Origin: Ceratothoa steindachneri | Lineage: Eukaryota; Arthropoda; Malacostraca; Isopoda; Cymothoidae | Length of the DNA stretch: 64,000 nucleotides | Assembly (NCBI GenBank): GCA_963969495.1 | Contig: OZ018329.1 | Coordinates: forward strand, 144,889,521-144,953,520 | Reading direction: 5' to 3' | Part shown: positions 13,580 through 22,879 of the stretch, one piece after another | Layout of the letters: each line of letters opens with the position of its first letter | How positions within the stretch are numbered: position 1 is the stretch's first letter | The notes under the pieces: generated by a model | The model's database searches: none | What the model was told of the DNA's origin: nothing | What the model saw: the letters and a program-made list of their open reading frames with translations, nothing else | Program-made: the position numbers and the translations under genes

Positions 13580-14265
13580 CTGTGTGTGCGTGTGTGTGTA
13601 TGTGTGTGTATGTGTGTGTAAGAAGATAATAATAAACTACAATATTTTGGGGCCAAGTTATAATTACCATTGCCAGAGTTCAGAGGGAGAGAGAGAGACA
13701 CACACGAGAAGTAAGTTGAAACGAATAGGAGAGGGACAAGGAGAGAGGAAGAGAGAAATAAAATAATGTAAATACAAAATCAATGCAATAATTAAATTGA
13801 CAAATCGTGTTCCCATAAACAACCTGAATTTTAAAAAGGCCAGGGGAAATGTTGAAGTTATTAAATTAGCTTATACATGAACATTCAACAAGGTTTCTTT
13901 GATTGAGTCATTTGAGCGAAAAATAAATTTGGCTAAATTCCAAATAATTAAGTGGTTATTTTCGTACATATGCACAAAAAACGCACTTCAGTGTGCGGGC
14001 TTACTTCTTTTCTAAAATATCTTGAAATTGCGTGGCACCAAAAGAATATTACATCATTTAAAAAGGGATTATTTTCTTATGCCAATTTTCGATGCATTTT
14101 TATTTCAGGAAAATATATAATAAATGAAAATTTGTTAAGAGTATCGCTGGTTTGCTGCTGACATGCCATGTTTAGTGCTAAGATATCTATGGAGTTTGAA
14201 AAAATGAAGTACTAAATTTGTTTAGCAATGAGAGAGCTTGATACAAAAAACACATGTATCCTATC
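13011..14265. other. Gene-free flank of LTR element E1
   Basis: This stretch contains microsatellites and GA-rich words (gagagaga near 13,300-13,360 and 13,690-13,760) but no recognisable coding domain. Frames reported across it are produced by the repeats. It is the left flank of the LTR element starting at 14,271. Confidence 0.55.
13549..13620. repeat. Compound (TA)n(TG)n microsatellite
   Basis: A TA run to about 13,575 passes into TG-rich repeats (tgtgtgtgcgtgtgtgtgtatg) to 13,620. Confidence 0.97.
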
Positions 14266-14270
14266 CTGGC
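14266..14270. repeat. Target site duplication of E1, left
   Basis: CTGGC directly precedes the 5' LTR and is repeated exactly at 21,077-21,081 after the 3' LTR. A 5-bp duplication is usual for Ty3/gypsy integration. Confidence 0.93.
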
Positions 14271-15529
14271 TGTGATAGAAAGGTCTGAGGCCGCTTTAAT
14301 TGAGCCTCTATCACATGTTAACCATGCTTACCCACATGCTTAGCCATGTGCATCCTGCCTGCGAGAGAAAGCAGAAGCGCGTTATCTCCCATCATAGCCA
14401 ATGTTTAATCAAGGAGGTTCACTCCCCCGTTTTGCCTCCATACGTCGATCTCGCCAGATTGAATTAGGCTTATGGGCAGATAAGGTATTTTCCCAGGCGC
14501 CACTGGGAAATTCCCCCGAAGTCCCCCACTCAATTAACGCCTACGCCTTGGAGATGGCTCAGGTTAATTATACCATAGCTTTTCCCAATTGAAGCAGATC
14601 CAGATTATCTTCGCGAGGCATCACGCTGATCCGTCTCCCTTGTGCACCTAGAAACTCTCTACCTCGAGAACCCCCTTATTGTCCAGAAGAGGACAATATC
14701 CCTTGAGTGCCAAGGTTCGTGCCTTCGAGACGCCAAGTCAACAAGGCCCCCCTGTTGTTCAGAAAGAGAACAACCTTAGAACAGCCATTGTCCTTTGAGC
14801 CCGTTTGACAAGAGACGCTTCCCCCCCCCCCTTCCCCCGTTGTTCAGAAAGAAAACAACATTAGAACAACCATTATTCTTCAAGCCCGTTCGTCAAGAAA
14901 CGGTTCTCGTTCCCAAGACATCACGTCCGGATAATTTAAATCCCCCCTTTTAACGTTCTTCAAGAGAACGCTTGGTTTCAACAATAACCTCCATTGTTCA
15001 TCTAGAACATCTCCGATTTGCTGTCACAAAGATCCCTCGTACTTCCGGGCCACACATTGCTCTCGCTCCTCGAAGACAGTCCTTCCCCCCCCCCGTTAAG
15101 GACAACCCCCCGAAGAACCCTTCTGCTTGAAATCGCCAGTGGACCGAAAAGTTCTTCGCATCGTCTTCCTCTGCACAACAGCTTTGTAATTACGTAAGCT
15201 GAGCATTACCTTTAATCATTTAACCTTTTTTCAACGCAACCCTGTGCTTTAAATGGTTTAATGAACCATTCCCCCACCTTTAATTTTTGGTTCGTTTACC
15301 TTTTTAAATCTCTCCAAATCTTAATCCTCAGATTAGTCAGATATTTCCACTACCCTTTTTCCTTTCCCGTTTGTGTAAACATTTTTTTTGTGTGTGATTA
15401 ATAAGCCTCCTCAGGTTCCCCCCCTTTTGGACTAACCTCGGTCAATCAGATTACCACGCGCTCGAAATATTAGAATAATTCCCTAAACGAATAGTTATAT
15501 ATGGTATATCGTCGAGAGCCTATTCTACG

Positions 15530-15532
<3 letters not shown>
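14271..15532 (+). repeat. 5' LTR of E1
   Basis: The 1,262-bp LTR begins TGTGATAGAA and ends TTCTACGACA (TG...CA). It aligns over its whole length with 19,740-21,076. The main difference is a segment of about 90 bp present only in the 3' LTR (around 20,845-20,945), with smaller substitutions and C-tract length changes throughout. The LTR contains poly-C tracts (near 14,820 and 15,087) and a series of small hairpins (see findings). A 63-codon open frame at 14,401-14,592 recurs in the other LTR but is simply copied sequence. Confidence 0.95.

Positions 15533-15535
<3 letters not shown>

Positions 15536-15615
<80 letters not shown>
15536..15615. repeat. (TA)n microsatellite at the primer-site position
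   Basis: About 80 bp of pure TA starts 3 bp after the 5' LTR, exactly where the tRNA primer binding site of an LTR element is expected. The next plausible primer site is at 15,626, so the repeat has probably expanded between the two. Confidence 0.97.
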
Positions 15616-15619
<4 letters not shown>

Positions 15620-15625
15620 TAAATT

Positions 15626-15640
15626 TGGTGAGAAGTGTGT
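15626..15640 (+). promoter_or_regulatory. Possible displaced primer binding site of E1
   Basis: TGGTGAGAAGTGTG begins with the TGG expected from pairing to a tRNA 3' CCA end and resembles the TGGTGTCAGAAGTG type with two bases missing. It is 93 bp from the LTR end instead of directly after it. The identity of the primer tRNA is a guess. Confidence 0.3.
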
Positions 15641-15965
15641 AAGGTTTAACGCTTAATCTTTGCAAACACTGGTCTCAGGTGAGTGAAGCATAGTGTTATT
15701 CGTTATAAGAATAGAGTATAGTAGTTCCCTTTTGTTTTAACAATTGCTATCCCTTTTTGAAACTTATGAAGCTGGAGTAGCTCAAGGAACTGTTATAATA
15801 ATTTGTTTGTTTTTTTGGGGGGTTATTTTAGTCATTGGTTATCTAGGTCAAGAAACCAATTACGAATAGGTCAGTGTCCATATTTAGGTAGGCCAATTCT
15901 CTAGAAGGCATAATTCTTATCGCAAGGAATTTTGTTGGTTGACTATTGCACCGTCAAGTGCAAAT

Positions 15966-17140
15966 ATGACTTAGTTTGAAATCTTCAAAGCGCAAGGAGA
16001 ATCATTGGGACTTTCCGGAAGAGAATTGATTGAGTACGTTCAAGAGAAGCAACGAACAGAAAAAGAAAAGTTAAGAGAAGAAAGGAAAAGAGAAGGAGAA
16101 ATCCAACGAGAAGAAAGAGAAAGAAAAATCCAACGAGAAGAAAGAGAAAGAGAAATCCAACGAGAAGAAAGAGAGGAACGGAAAAGACAAGCTGAGCTTC
16201 ACCATCAGCTTGAAATGGCTCGTGTAGATGCTGAAACCTAATCGCTAAGTTCACGTTCTGACGTCCCGCCCTATCTCCCACTTAAGCTCCCCAATTTCAG
16301 GGATGGAGAGGATTTCGGAGCATTTTTAGCACATTTCGAAAAGATCCTCGAGATCAATAACCTGGATTTGGAGGCTAAAGGTGTAGTAAGATTACTTTCC
16401 CTTTTAAATTGTAAATTGCGTGACATTTTCATATCTTTACCATCTGAGTTTACAATTGACTACAACACCTTAAAAGCTGAGTTATTGGCCGCTCATAATA
16501 TGGCTCCCGATTTCTACTGACATAAATTTCGAGGAGGTCGTATTAAACCCGGACAGACGTTCCGTCAATTCGGATACATTCTTCAGAGGAATTTTAAATT
16601 CTGGTTAGAATCCTCAAAGGTTTATCCTAACTACGAGTCCTTAACAGACTTCGTGTTGCGGGATCAATTTTTGACGTCTCTCCCGACGGAGATCCGGGCG
16701 TTCGTCAAGGATCTTCGGTGCCAGACCTTTAAAGTGTGTACCGAAGAAGCGGATATCTATGCCGCAAGCCATAATTTATACCCCAAGGAGAATCGAAATT
16801 CTCACCAATCCCCCTACCAGGGAAGAAGTAAGGATTCGCGCCCCTTCTCTGGAAAGCCGACGAAGTTTCCGGGCCCCGTAAAACCCCAAAACTTCTTCCC
16901 CAAAAACCAACAATGGGACATCAAACCTCCCGTTAAGATTTCTCCTCTATCACTCTTCCCAAAGTGACCAATCATATGCTTCACCTGCGGTGTAGAAAAC
17001 CACATGAGCTGAAATTGCCCCCAAAATTCTAGGCTTAAAAGCGGACCAGCCCACCAAGTTCACCAGATTAATGCCACCAGGGCTTCCCCGGTGGTGCAGA
17101 CCCAAGGATCAACTTATACCCCTCCGTCAGGCCACCAGGT
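15966..17140 (+). pseudogene. gag: E1 gag (broken)
   Basis: This is the structural Gag polyprotein of E1. Translation from ATG at 15,966 meets TAG at the third codon; the same position in E3 is a serine codon (MSSFEIFKAQG), so this is a single-base nonsense change. An open stretch follows that encodes FEIFKAQG, then a highly charged coiled coil (about 16,040-16,200) including three 27-bp repeats encoding a nine-residue unit around IQREERERE. The capsid-like part runs from about 16,250 (LPNFRDGEDFGAFLAHFEKI) to 16,780, with another stop at 16,517. Near 16,977-17,020 there is one CCHC zinc knuckle (CFTCGVENH, then NC) with a stop inside it. The tail before the protease contains HQVNFI, also seen in E3. 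Confidence 0.88.
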
Positions 17141-17149
17141 AAATTTTAT

Positions 17150-17445
17150 TTTTTTGAAAAAAGTTCCCCGGGAACTTTGAAGTTTGATGAGGGCAGCGTG
17201 AACGGCTGCCGTGTATCTACTCTCGTCAGGGACACAGGATGCACATGTTTTATCGTGTCCAACGAGCTCCTCCACCAGTGGACCCTAACCACGAAAAATT
17301 TGCAGTGGTACATGATTACCTTGGGCGGGCAAACCGATTCCCCGTCGTTAGATGTTACCTGCAGTGTCAGTATTATGATGGCTGGGCTGAAGTCATTTCC
17401 GCACCCATACAATTTTGTTCCGTAATTATAGGACAGAGCCCTTAA
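17150..17445 (+). pseudogene. E1 aspartic protease (frameshifted)
   Basis: The retroviral-type aspartic protease that would process Gag-Pol. The active-site triad is intact in STLVRDTGCTCFIVSNE (Asp-Thr-Gly at about 17,230). Homology to E3 then continues in a different frame: VVHDYLGRANRF and YYDGWAEVISA (about 17,300-17,410), aligning with VHNYLRSANRF and FIGWAEVVAA in E3. A frameshift therefore lies near 17,300. A stop follows at 17,443, shortly before the integrase-derived segment. Confidence 0.8.
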
Positions 17446-17460
17446 GTAAGCTCTGACCCT

Positions 17461-17870
17461 GTGTCCCAGGCCGCCCTTACTCGAGGCCGTGCTAAGAAGG
17501 AAGCCAAAGAGCCCGTCCCCCTCAGAACCCCGATATCGTCCGAATTCTCGGAGATCCTTAACCAGGATTTTAGGTCCGAAGATCAGAAATTTAAGCCCCG
17601 TGATGAAGTACTCCTGCTCCTTCCCACAGCGAGTTATAAATTACTGAGCCAATGGAAAGGTCCGTACTCGGTCCGCGAGGTTCGAGGACCGGTAGATTAC
17701 CTCATTGGTACCCCAGCAGGCGATAAGCTCTACCACGTCAACTTGTTTAAAAAGTACCACCGACGCGCACATGTAGATACGTTCGTAGCACGTGACGAAA
17801 CATCGGCGCTTGAAGAGGATTACCCCGCGGAGTTCCTTAATGTCATACAGACAGTGTGCATCCAACCTGA
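17461..17870 (+). pseudogene. E1 integrase C-terminal (GPY/F) remnant
   Basis: Only the end of the integrase remains. The first part (LTRGRAKKEAKEPVPLRTP) aligns with the protease-integrase linker of E3. After a junction near 17,555-17,575 the sequence resumes at KFKPRDEVLLLLPTASYKLL and WKGPYSVREV (17,590-17,690), the GPY/F module that follows the catalytic core in Ty3/gypsy integrases, then VDYLIGTPAGDKLYHVNLFK. The zinc-binding HHCC region and DDE core, present in E3 at 62.43-63.2 kb, are absent. The frame stays open into the reverse transcriptase, which shows that integrase sequence precedes reverse transcriptase in this family. Confidence 0.88.
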
Positions 17871-18690
17871 TGCCGATTACCCTCTTCCTTCCCTACCAGG
17901 CCAGGCTTTTGAACGCTCCAACCTGGATATCGACGCGCAGCTGACACCACATCAAAAGAGTCAGCTACAAGAATTATTATGTCAGTTCGACGACGTTATT
18001 TCAGAGAAGCCTGGAGGCGCTACTAGTTTCGAGCATGATATTAAATTAACGACCTTAGAACCTGTCCGTTCAAAACCCTATCCCATGCCGATTCATTTAC
18101 GCCAAGCTTTTAACGCCGAAGTCGATATTTGATTAGTTTAGATATAATAGAACCTTCCACCTCTAGTTATTTTTCCCCAATAGTCATGGTCTAGAAACCA
18201 GATGGCTCTTATCGGATGTGCATTGACTTCCGGAAATTAAATTCGGTAACTGTGTTCGACGCCGAGCCCATCCCGCTGGTAGATCAAAACCTCTACCTTT
18301 TTGAAGACACCAAGTTCATCTCAGAACTTGATTTGTGCAAGGCGTCTTACCAAATTCCGCTCCGGCCCGATGTGAAAGCATATACCGCCTTTACAACTGA
18401 GAAAGGCTTAATGCAATTTAAGCGCCTTCCTTTTGGCCTCGTGCCCGCTTGTAGTAACTATAACCGTCTCATGAGAAGGTTGTTAGATGTACTTCCGAAT
18501 GTCTTCTTTTCTCTTCGATAGCGCCTACTTCGCTACTCGTGAAGGGAGTCATAATTTAAGCATCCTATTAGCTCTCTTCGAGCGACTGCGCGAAAATGGC
18601 CTTACCATTGGCCCCAGCAAATGCCATTTTGCCCACAAAACCATAAAATAGGACAAAGCTAGTTAGGTCCAAAGAAGGACAAGATTAAGG
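17871..18690 (+). pseudogene. pol: E1 reverse transcriptase (broken)
   Basis: A Ty3/gypsy reverse transcriptase. It opens with LQELLCQFDDVISE and FEHDIKLTT, followed by RSKPYPMPIHLRQAFNAEV. A stop at 18,130 and another at about 18,192 interrupt the fingers; KPDGSYRMCIDFRKLNSVT (18,198-18,255) and SELDLCKASYQIPL, which keeps the first catalytic Asp, follow. FKRLPFGLVPACSNYNRLM (18,419-18,475) is intact. The active-site loop, reached after a frameshift near 18,510, reads LFDSAYFAT where FDDAYFAT would be expected, so the last catalytic Asp is Ser. GLTIGPSKCHFAHKTIK ends the palm. In an active element this enzyme would copy the RNA in cytoplasmic particles. Confidence 0.9.
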
Positions 18691-18701
18691 CAATCGCCGA
18701 C

Positions 18702-19317
18702 ATGCCCCTCCCGAATACTAAGAAGCATTTAAGATCATTCCTAGGATCAGCTTCTTACTATCGGCGATTTGTCCCGAATTTCGCTGCAATTTCGGTGCCC
18801 CTCAGCACCCTTTTAAAAAAGAATTCCCCCGATCGACTACGTTGGAATAATGTTTCTGTTTCTCATTTTAACCAGCTCAAGAGTAAGCTCATTTCTGCCC
18901 CCATTTTGAAGTTGCCAAACCCGGAAAAATCCTTTGGGATTACGACCGATGCGAGCAATGAGGGCATTGGAGGTGTACTCCTTCAATATGAGGATGACGG
19001 AACGAGCCATCCAGTTGCATATGCTAGTCGCCAGTTATTACTCAGCGAAAAGAGATATGCCACTATAGAGAAGGAAGCTCTAGCTATTATTTGGCTTATT
19101 GACAAGTTTAAAATGTATTTTAGGAAAAGAATTTCAGATAGGAACTGACCACTGCCCGTTGGCCTATATTCGAAATTTACGACACTCCAACGGCCGAATT
19201 ATGCGCTGGAGTCTACTCTTGCAAGAGTACCAATTTAAGATAAATTACACAAAATGTTCCGATAATCAGGTTGCTGACGCACTCAGTAGGAATGCGTTAC
19301 CAAATAGTGTAGATTAA
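18702..19317 (+). pseudogene. E1 RNase H
   Basis: The connection domain (LRSFLGSASYYRRFVPNFAA) leads to RNase H. The catalytic segments are FGITTDASNEGIGGVLLQ (Asp), RYATIEKEALAIIW (Glu) and IGTDHCPLAY (Asp). A frameshift near 19,126 splits the domain into two overlapping frames. It ends in the usual gypsy phrase NQVADALSRN and a stop at 19,317. Only about 420 bp separate it from the 3' LTR, too little for an integrase. Confidence 0.92.
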
Positions 19318-19726
19318 TTTGTAATTCGTAGGATTAGGATCTGCATGTATGTATATACCGTCTTGCACGACTTAAATTCAATTCTCCTGTAATATAATTA
19401 GTTAATGTATATGTCTGAATTTTGTGGCTCAATGTCTATTTTTTTTATTTTTTTCGTATGTGCATATATTTGTACCCATTAATTTACGTATGGATTCTTT
19501 TGTCCCATATGTACTAATTTTATATTATTTCATTGTTCCATGTCTCTTTTATGGTTGTTTGTATTAAAGGTTAGTTTCTCCTATAATCAAAGGATCAACA
19601 TGATCATATGTATTGAGGTAATACTAGCTAGGTGCATGAAGGTACGGTCGGTGCAAGAAAGCGAGTTCTCCACAACAGAGCTCTATGGTTGTCCCTTTTC
19701 TCTTTTTTCGAGGTGACAACTTCCCC
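19318..19726 (+). other. E1 3' untranslated segment
   Basis: AT-rich spacer between RNase H and the polypurine tract. No protein domain is seen in any frame, which matters because a conventional gypsy element would carry its integrase here. Confidence 0.75.
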
Positions 19727-19739
19727 AGGAATGGAGGGG
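19727..19739 (+). promoter_or_regulatory. Polypurine tract of E1
   Basis: AGGAATGGAGGGG immediately precedes the 3' LTR. This is the standard place and composition for the RNase H-resistant primer of plus-strand DNA synthesis. Confidence 0.85.
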
Positions 19740-21076
19740 TGTGATAGAACGGTCTGAGGCCGCTTTAATTGAGCCTCTATCACATGTTAACCATGCTTAC
19801 CCACATGCTTACCCACGTGCATCCTGCCTGCGAGAGAAAGCAGAAGCGCGTTATCTCCCATCATAGCCAATGTTTAATCAAGGAGGTTCACTCCCCCGTT
19901 TTGCCTCCATACGTCGATCTCGCCAGATTGAATTAGGCTTATGGGCAGATAAGGTATTTTCCCAGGCGCCGCTGGGACATTTCCCCGAAGTCCCCCACTC
20001 AATTAACCCCTACGCCATGGAGATGGTTCCGGGTATTTATACCATAGCTTTTCCCAATTGAAGCAGATCCAGATTATCTTCGGAGGCATCACGCTGATAC
20101 GGTCTCTCTTCTGCAGCTAGCAACTCTCTACCTCGAGAACCCCTTATTGTCCAGAAGAGGACAATATCCCTTGAGTGCCAAGGTTCGTGCCTTCGAGACG
20201 CCAAGTCAACAAGGCCCCCCTGTTGTTCAGAAAGAGAACAACCTTAGAACAGCCATTGTTCTTTGAGCCCGTTTGACAAGAGACGGTTCCCCCCCTCCCC
20301 CCCTTTGTTCAAAAAGATTACAACGTTAGAACTGCCATTGTTCTTTAAGCGCGTTCGTCAAGAAACGGTTCTCGTTCCCGAGACATCAAGTCAGGATAAT
20401 TTGATTTCTTCCTTTTAACGTTCTTCAAGAGGACTCTTGGTTTCAACAATAACCTCCATTGTTCATCTAGAACATATCCGATTTGCTGTCACAAAGATCA
20501 CTCGTACTTCCGTGCCCCCACTTTGCTCTCACTCCTCGAAGACAGTCCTGCCCCCTCGTTAAGGACAACCCTCCGAAGAACCCTTCTGCTGGAAATCGCC
20601 AGTGGATCGAAGATTCCTTCGCATCGTCTTTCTCTGCACAACAACTTTGTAATTACGTAAGCTGAGCATTACCTTTAATCATTTAACCTTTTGTCAACGC
20701 AACCCTGTGCTTTAAATGGTTTAGCGAACCATTCCCCCCCCCCTCTTTTCCTTTTTAAATCTCTCTAAATCTTAATCCTCAGATTAGTCAGATATTCCCA
20801 CGACCCTTTTTCATTGACCCTTTGTGTAAACATTTTTTTTGTGTGTTGTTGATAGTTTAATTAATAAAACTCTATTTTATTAATGGTAGCTATATTATTT
20901 ATCCTTGCGCTCCGTTACACTTATTAAGCCTATTGAAGATAAATAAGCCTCTCCAGGCCCCCCTTTCCTTTTGGACTAACCTCGGTCAATCAGATTACCA
21001 CGCACTTGAAATATTAGAATAATTTCCTCAACGAATAGTTATATATAGTATATCGTCGAGAGCCTATTTTACGACA
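19740..21076 (+). repeat. 3' LTR of E1
   Basis: A 1,337-bp LTR starting TGTGATAGAA and ending TTTACGACA. It is longer than the 5' LTR mainly because it keeps a segment near 20,850-20,945 that contains an AATAAA polyadenylation-type signal (aattaataaaact). The 5' LTR lacks this segment, with AATAA at both ends, as expected for a deletion between short repeats in the 5' copy. Confidence 0.95.
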
Positions 21077-21081
21077 CTGGC
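21077..21081. repeat. Target site duplication of E1, right
   Basis: CTGGC, identical to 14,266-14,270. Confidence 0.93.
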
Positions 21082-22879
21082 TATATTTGAGGTTTTAAAC
21101 AAATTAATGGAATAAGCTGCTAAATTAGGACTGAAATAATTATCAAAATGATAATTTTAAATAAATGATTTTAGGGTAATAATCTTAAGATTTGGTAAGG
21201 GGATTTTAGCCACTAGAATTGGTGTTTGGGATCAATTTGAAATACGAGAAACTGAGTGCCTTTTTTGAGTAGCTAAATACTGGAGGGGTTTCTGGAAAAG
21301 GACCTTACTCATACACTAAGTGTGTTTCATACTTGAAGTTATTTCGAATCTTCTTTGCTAGGCAAATGGTCTGATTCAAACACTATTTTTTGGAAAATTG
21401 ACAATTAGTATGAGTATAAGTAGAATGAAAATGCAAAGAATAATGCAGTGGCGAGTTATAAGATGGGCTGTATTTGCCCAGGATTTTGGCATGAGTATTT
21501 TAAGGGAGAATAATGGTCTTCAGCTATTCGTTTCCCATTTCTAATGGTGGAACTGGGCAAACAGTTTTAGGCCTAAGGGACAAATTTAGGGGCTCAATTT
21601 GAAGAAGGGGAAGGCATACATCTTAGAGGTCAATAGATTCTTGCGCAACGAGTCATTCAGAGAGTCTTATAAGCCTTGGTGGCATGTTTTAATAGAGAAA
21701 CAAGGAGGGAAGTGACTAATAAATGGGAGTACGACGGAGGCCAGTCTGATTTGAGGCGCAGATTAAGTTATCATGGATAGGTCTAGGAAAAGATATCCAT
21801 ATAATTCGGCTGATTGAAACTGTTCAGTTTGATTGGTACTCCGTAATTCGCTAAGCGCTGAGATGACGTTGTTCGACTAAATCTACTTGGCACACATCTC
21901 TCTCTGTAACTCGTATGGTGTGAATAATTGGGCATAGGTCAACAAATTAGTTTGCAGTGTTTGTCTAGAATTCGATTTCAGCTTCCGTAATTTCTAAATA
22001 TGTGCGGTAGTCCTTTGAGGCAAATACATGCATACTTGGGGACGTTTGAACAGTACAGTCGGGTAACGCAAATGGCATTATGGAATGGCGTGGGGAAAGG
22101 CCTAAGGTGGTATACTAGTTAAACTGGTAGGTCGAAGAATGATATGGTCAGGTGGAAGGTGTATGTTTCATTTCCTTGGAGAATGCAAGTATATTCCCAA
22201 AGCCAATGATGAACTTTCATTGAATAAGGTGCGTGTTATAGTGGAGGTTAAGGAAGTAAGTAAAAGTAAGCTGTTCTAAAGCCAATGCTCCGTTGATATG
22301 ATTTTTGCCTGAAGAAATTTATATTTTTTTAGGTATTTTTTCATCATGATTAAGAAGTGGTTATTAGAACAAGATTGCTCATCTTCACGAGAAGTCCGCT
22401 GATTATTTGAAGATACGTGTCTTGCTTAGTGGTATGATTAACTATTTAATTTACGAGTGTTTTATCTGAAACTGATCGTTGGCGACATCCTTTACTTTAA
22501 GTTTAATTTTATGCACGTCCTCGCTGGTGTCAGCTCTAAGTAAGGCACGTTTCCTGCGAGGCTTCCAATAAGTTCGTTTAAAACAGGGTTATTTGCTTGT
22601 GTGGGAAATCTCATTTTCTACGAGTCGGAGGTGTCCCAAAGTATGTGTGATTTGTGCATTATCTATATTATAATCTAAGTCAAATAAGATGTAGCGTAAT
22701 AATAATTAATGGAAGAGGTTCGTTTGGTGGCTTAGAATTTGTCGAGGTAATGGCGCCTATGAGTTTAGATGAAGGCAAAACATTTGAAACGAGTAAAGTT
22801 AAAATTATGACAGTTGTCTTAATAGGGTTTATGCCTTTGAAGAACATCTTTTGGATCTCTTACTAAATGTGAGGGGAGA
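21082..22879. other. Gene-free sequence right of E1
   Basis: No coding domain is recognised. The lower part (22.6-22.9 kb) might belong to the decayed LINE that follows on the minus strand, because that element would continue in this direction, but I could not find reverse transcriptase motifs. Confidence 0.45.

Larger units (their letters stand above)
14266..21081 (+). mobile_element. Gmr1-like Ty3/gypsy LTR retrotransposon E1
   Basis: A complete but inactive LTR retrotransposon: 5' LTR, leader, gag, protease, an integrase C-terminal remnant, reverse transcriptase, RNase H, polypurine tract and 3' LTR, flanked by an exact CTGGC duplication. The integrase-derived segment lies before the reverse transcriptase and nothing coding lies after RNase H, which is the Gmr1-type order and not the usual gypsy order. 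Compared with E3 at 60.8 kb, the integrase zinc finger and catalytic core (about 0.9-1 kb) are missing at a junction near 17,555-17,575. There are several nonsense and frameshift mutations. It could only move, if at all, with proteins supplied by a relative. Confidence 0.93.

Noticed and set aside
14401..14592. 63-codon open frame inside the 5' LTR, repeated at 19,870-20,061
   Set aside because: It recurs only because the two LTRs are copies of one another. The product has no known domain and changes at several residues between copies.
19318..19739. A hidden integrase after RNase H in E1
   Set aside because: I read all frames of this 420-bp stretch for zinc-finger, DDE and GPY motifs and found none, and it is too short.
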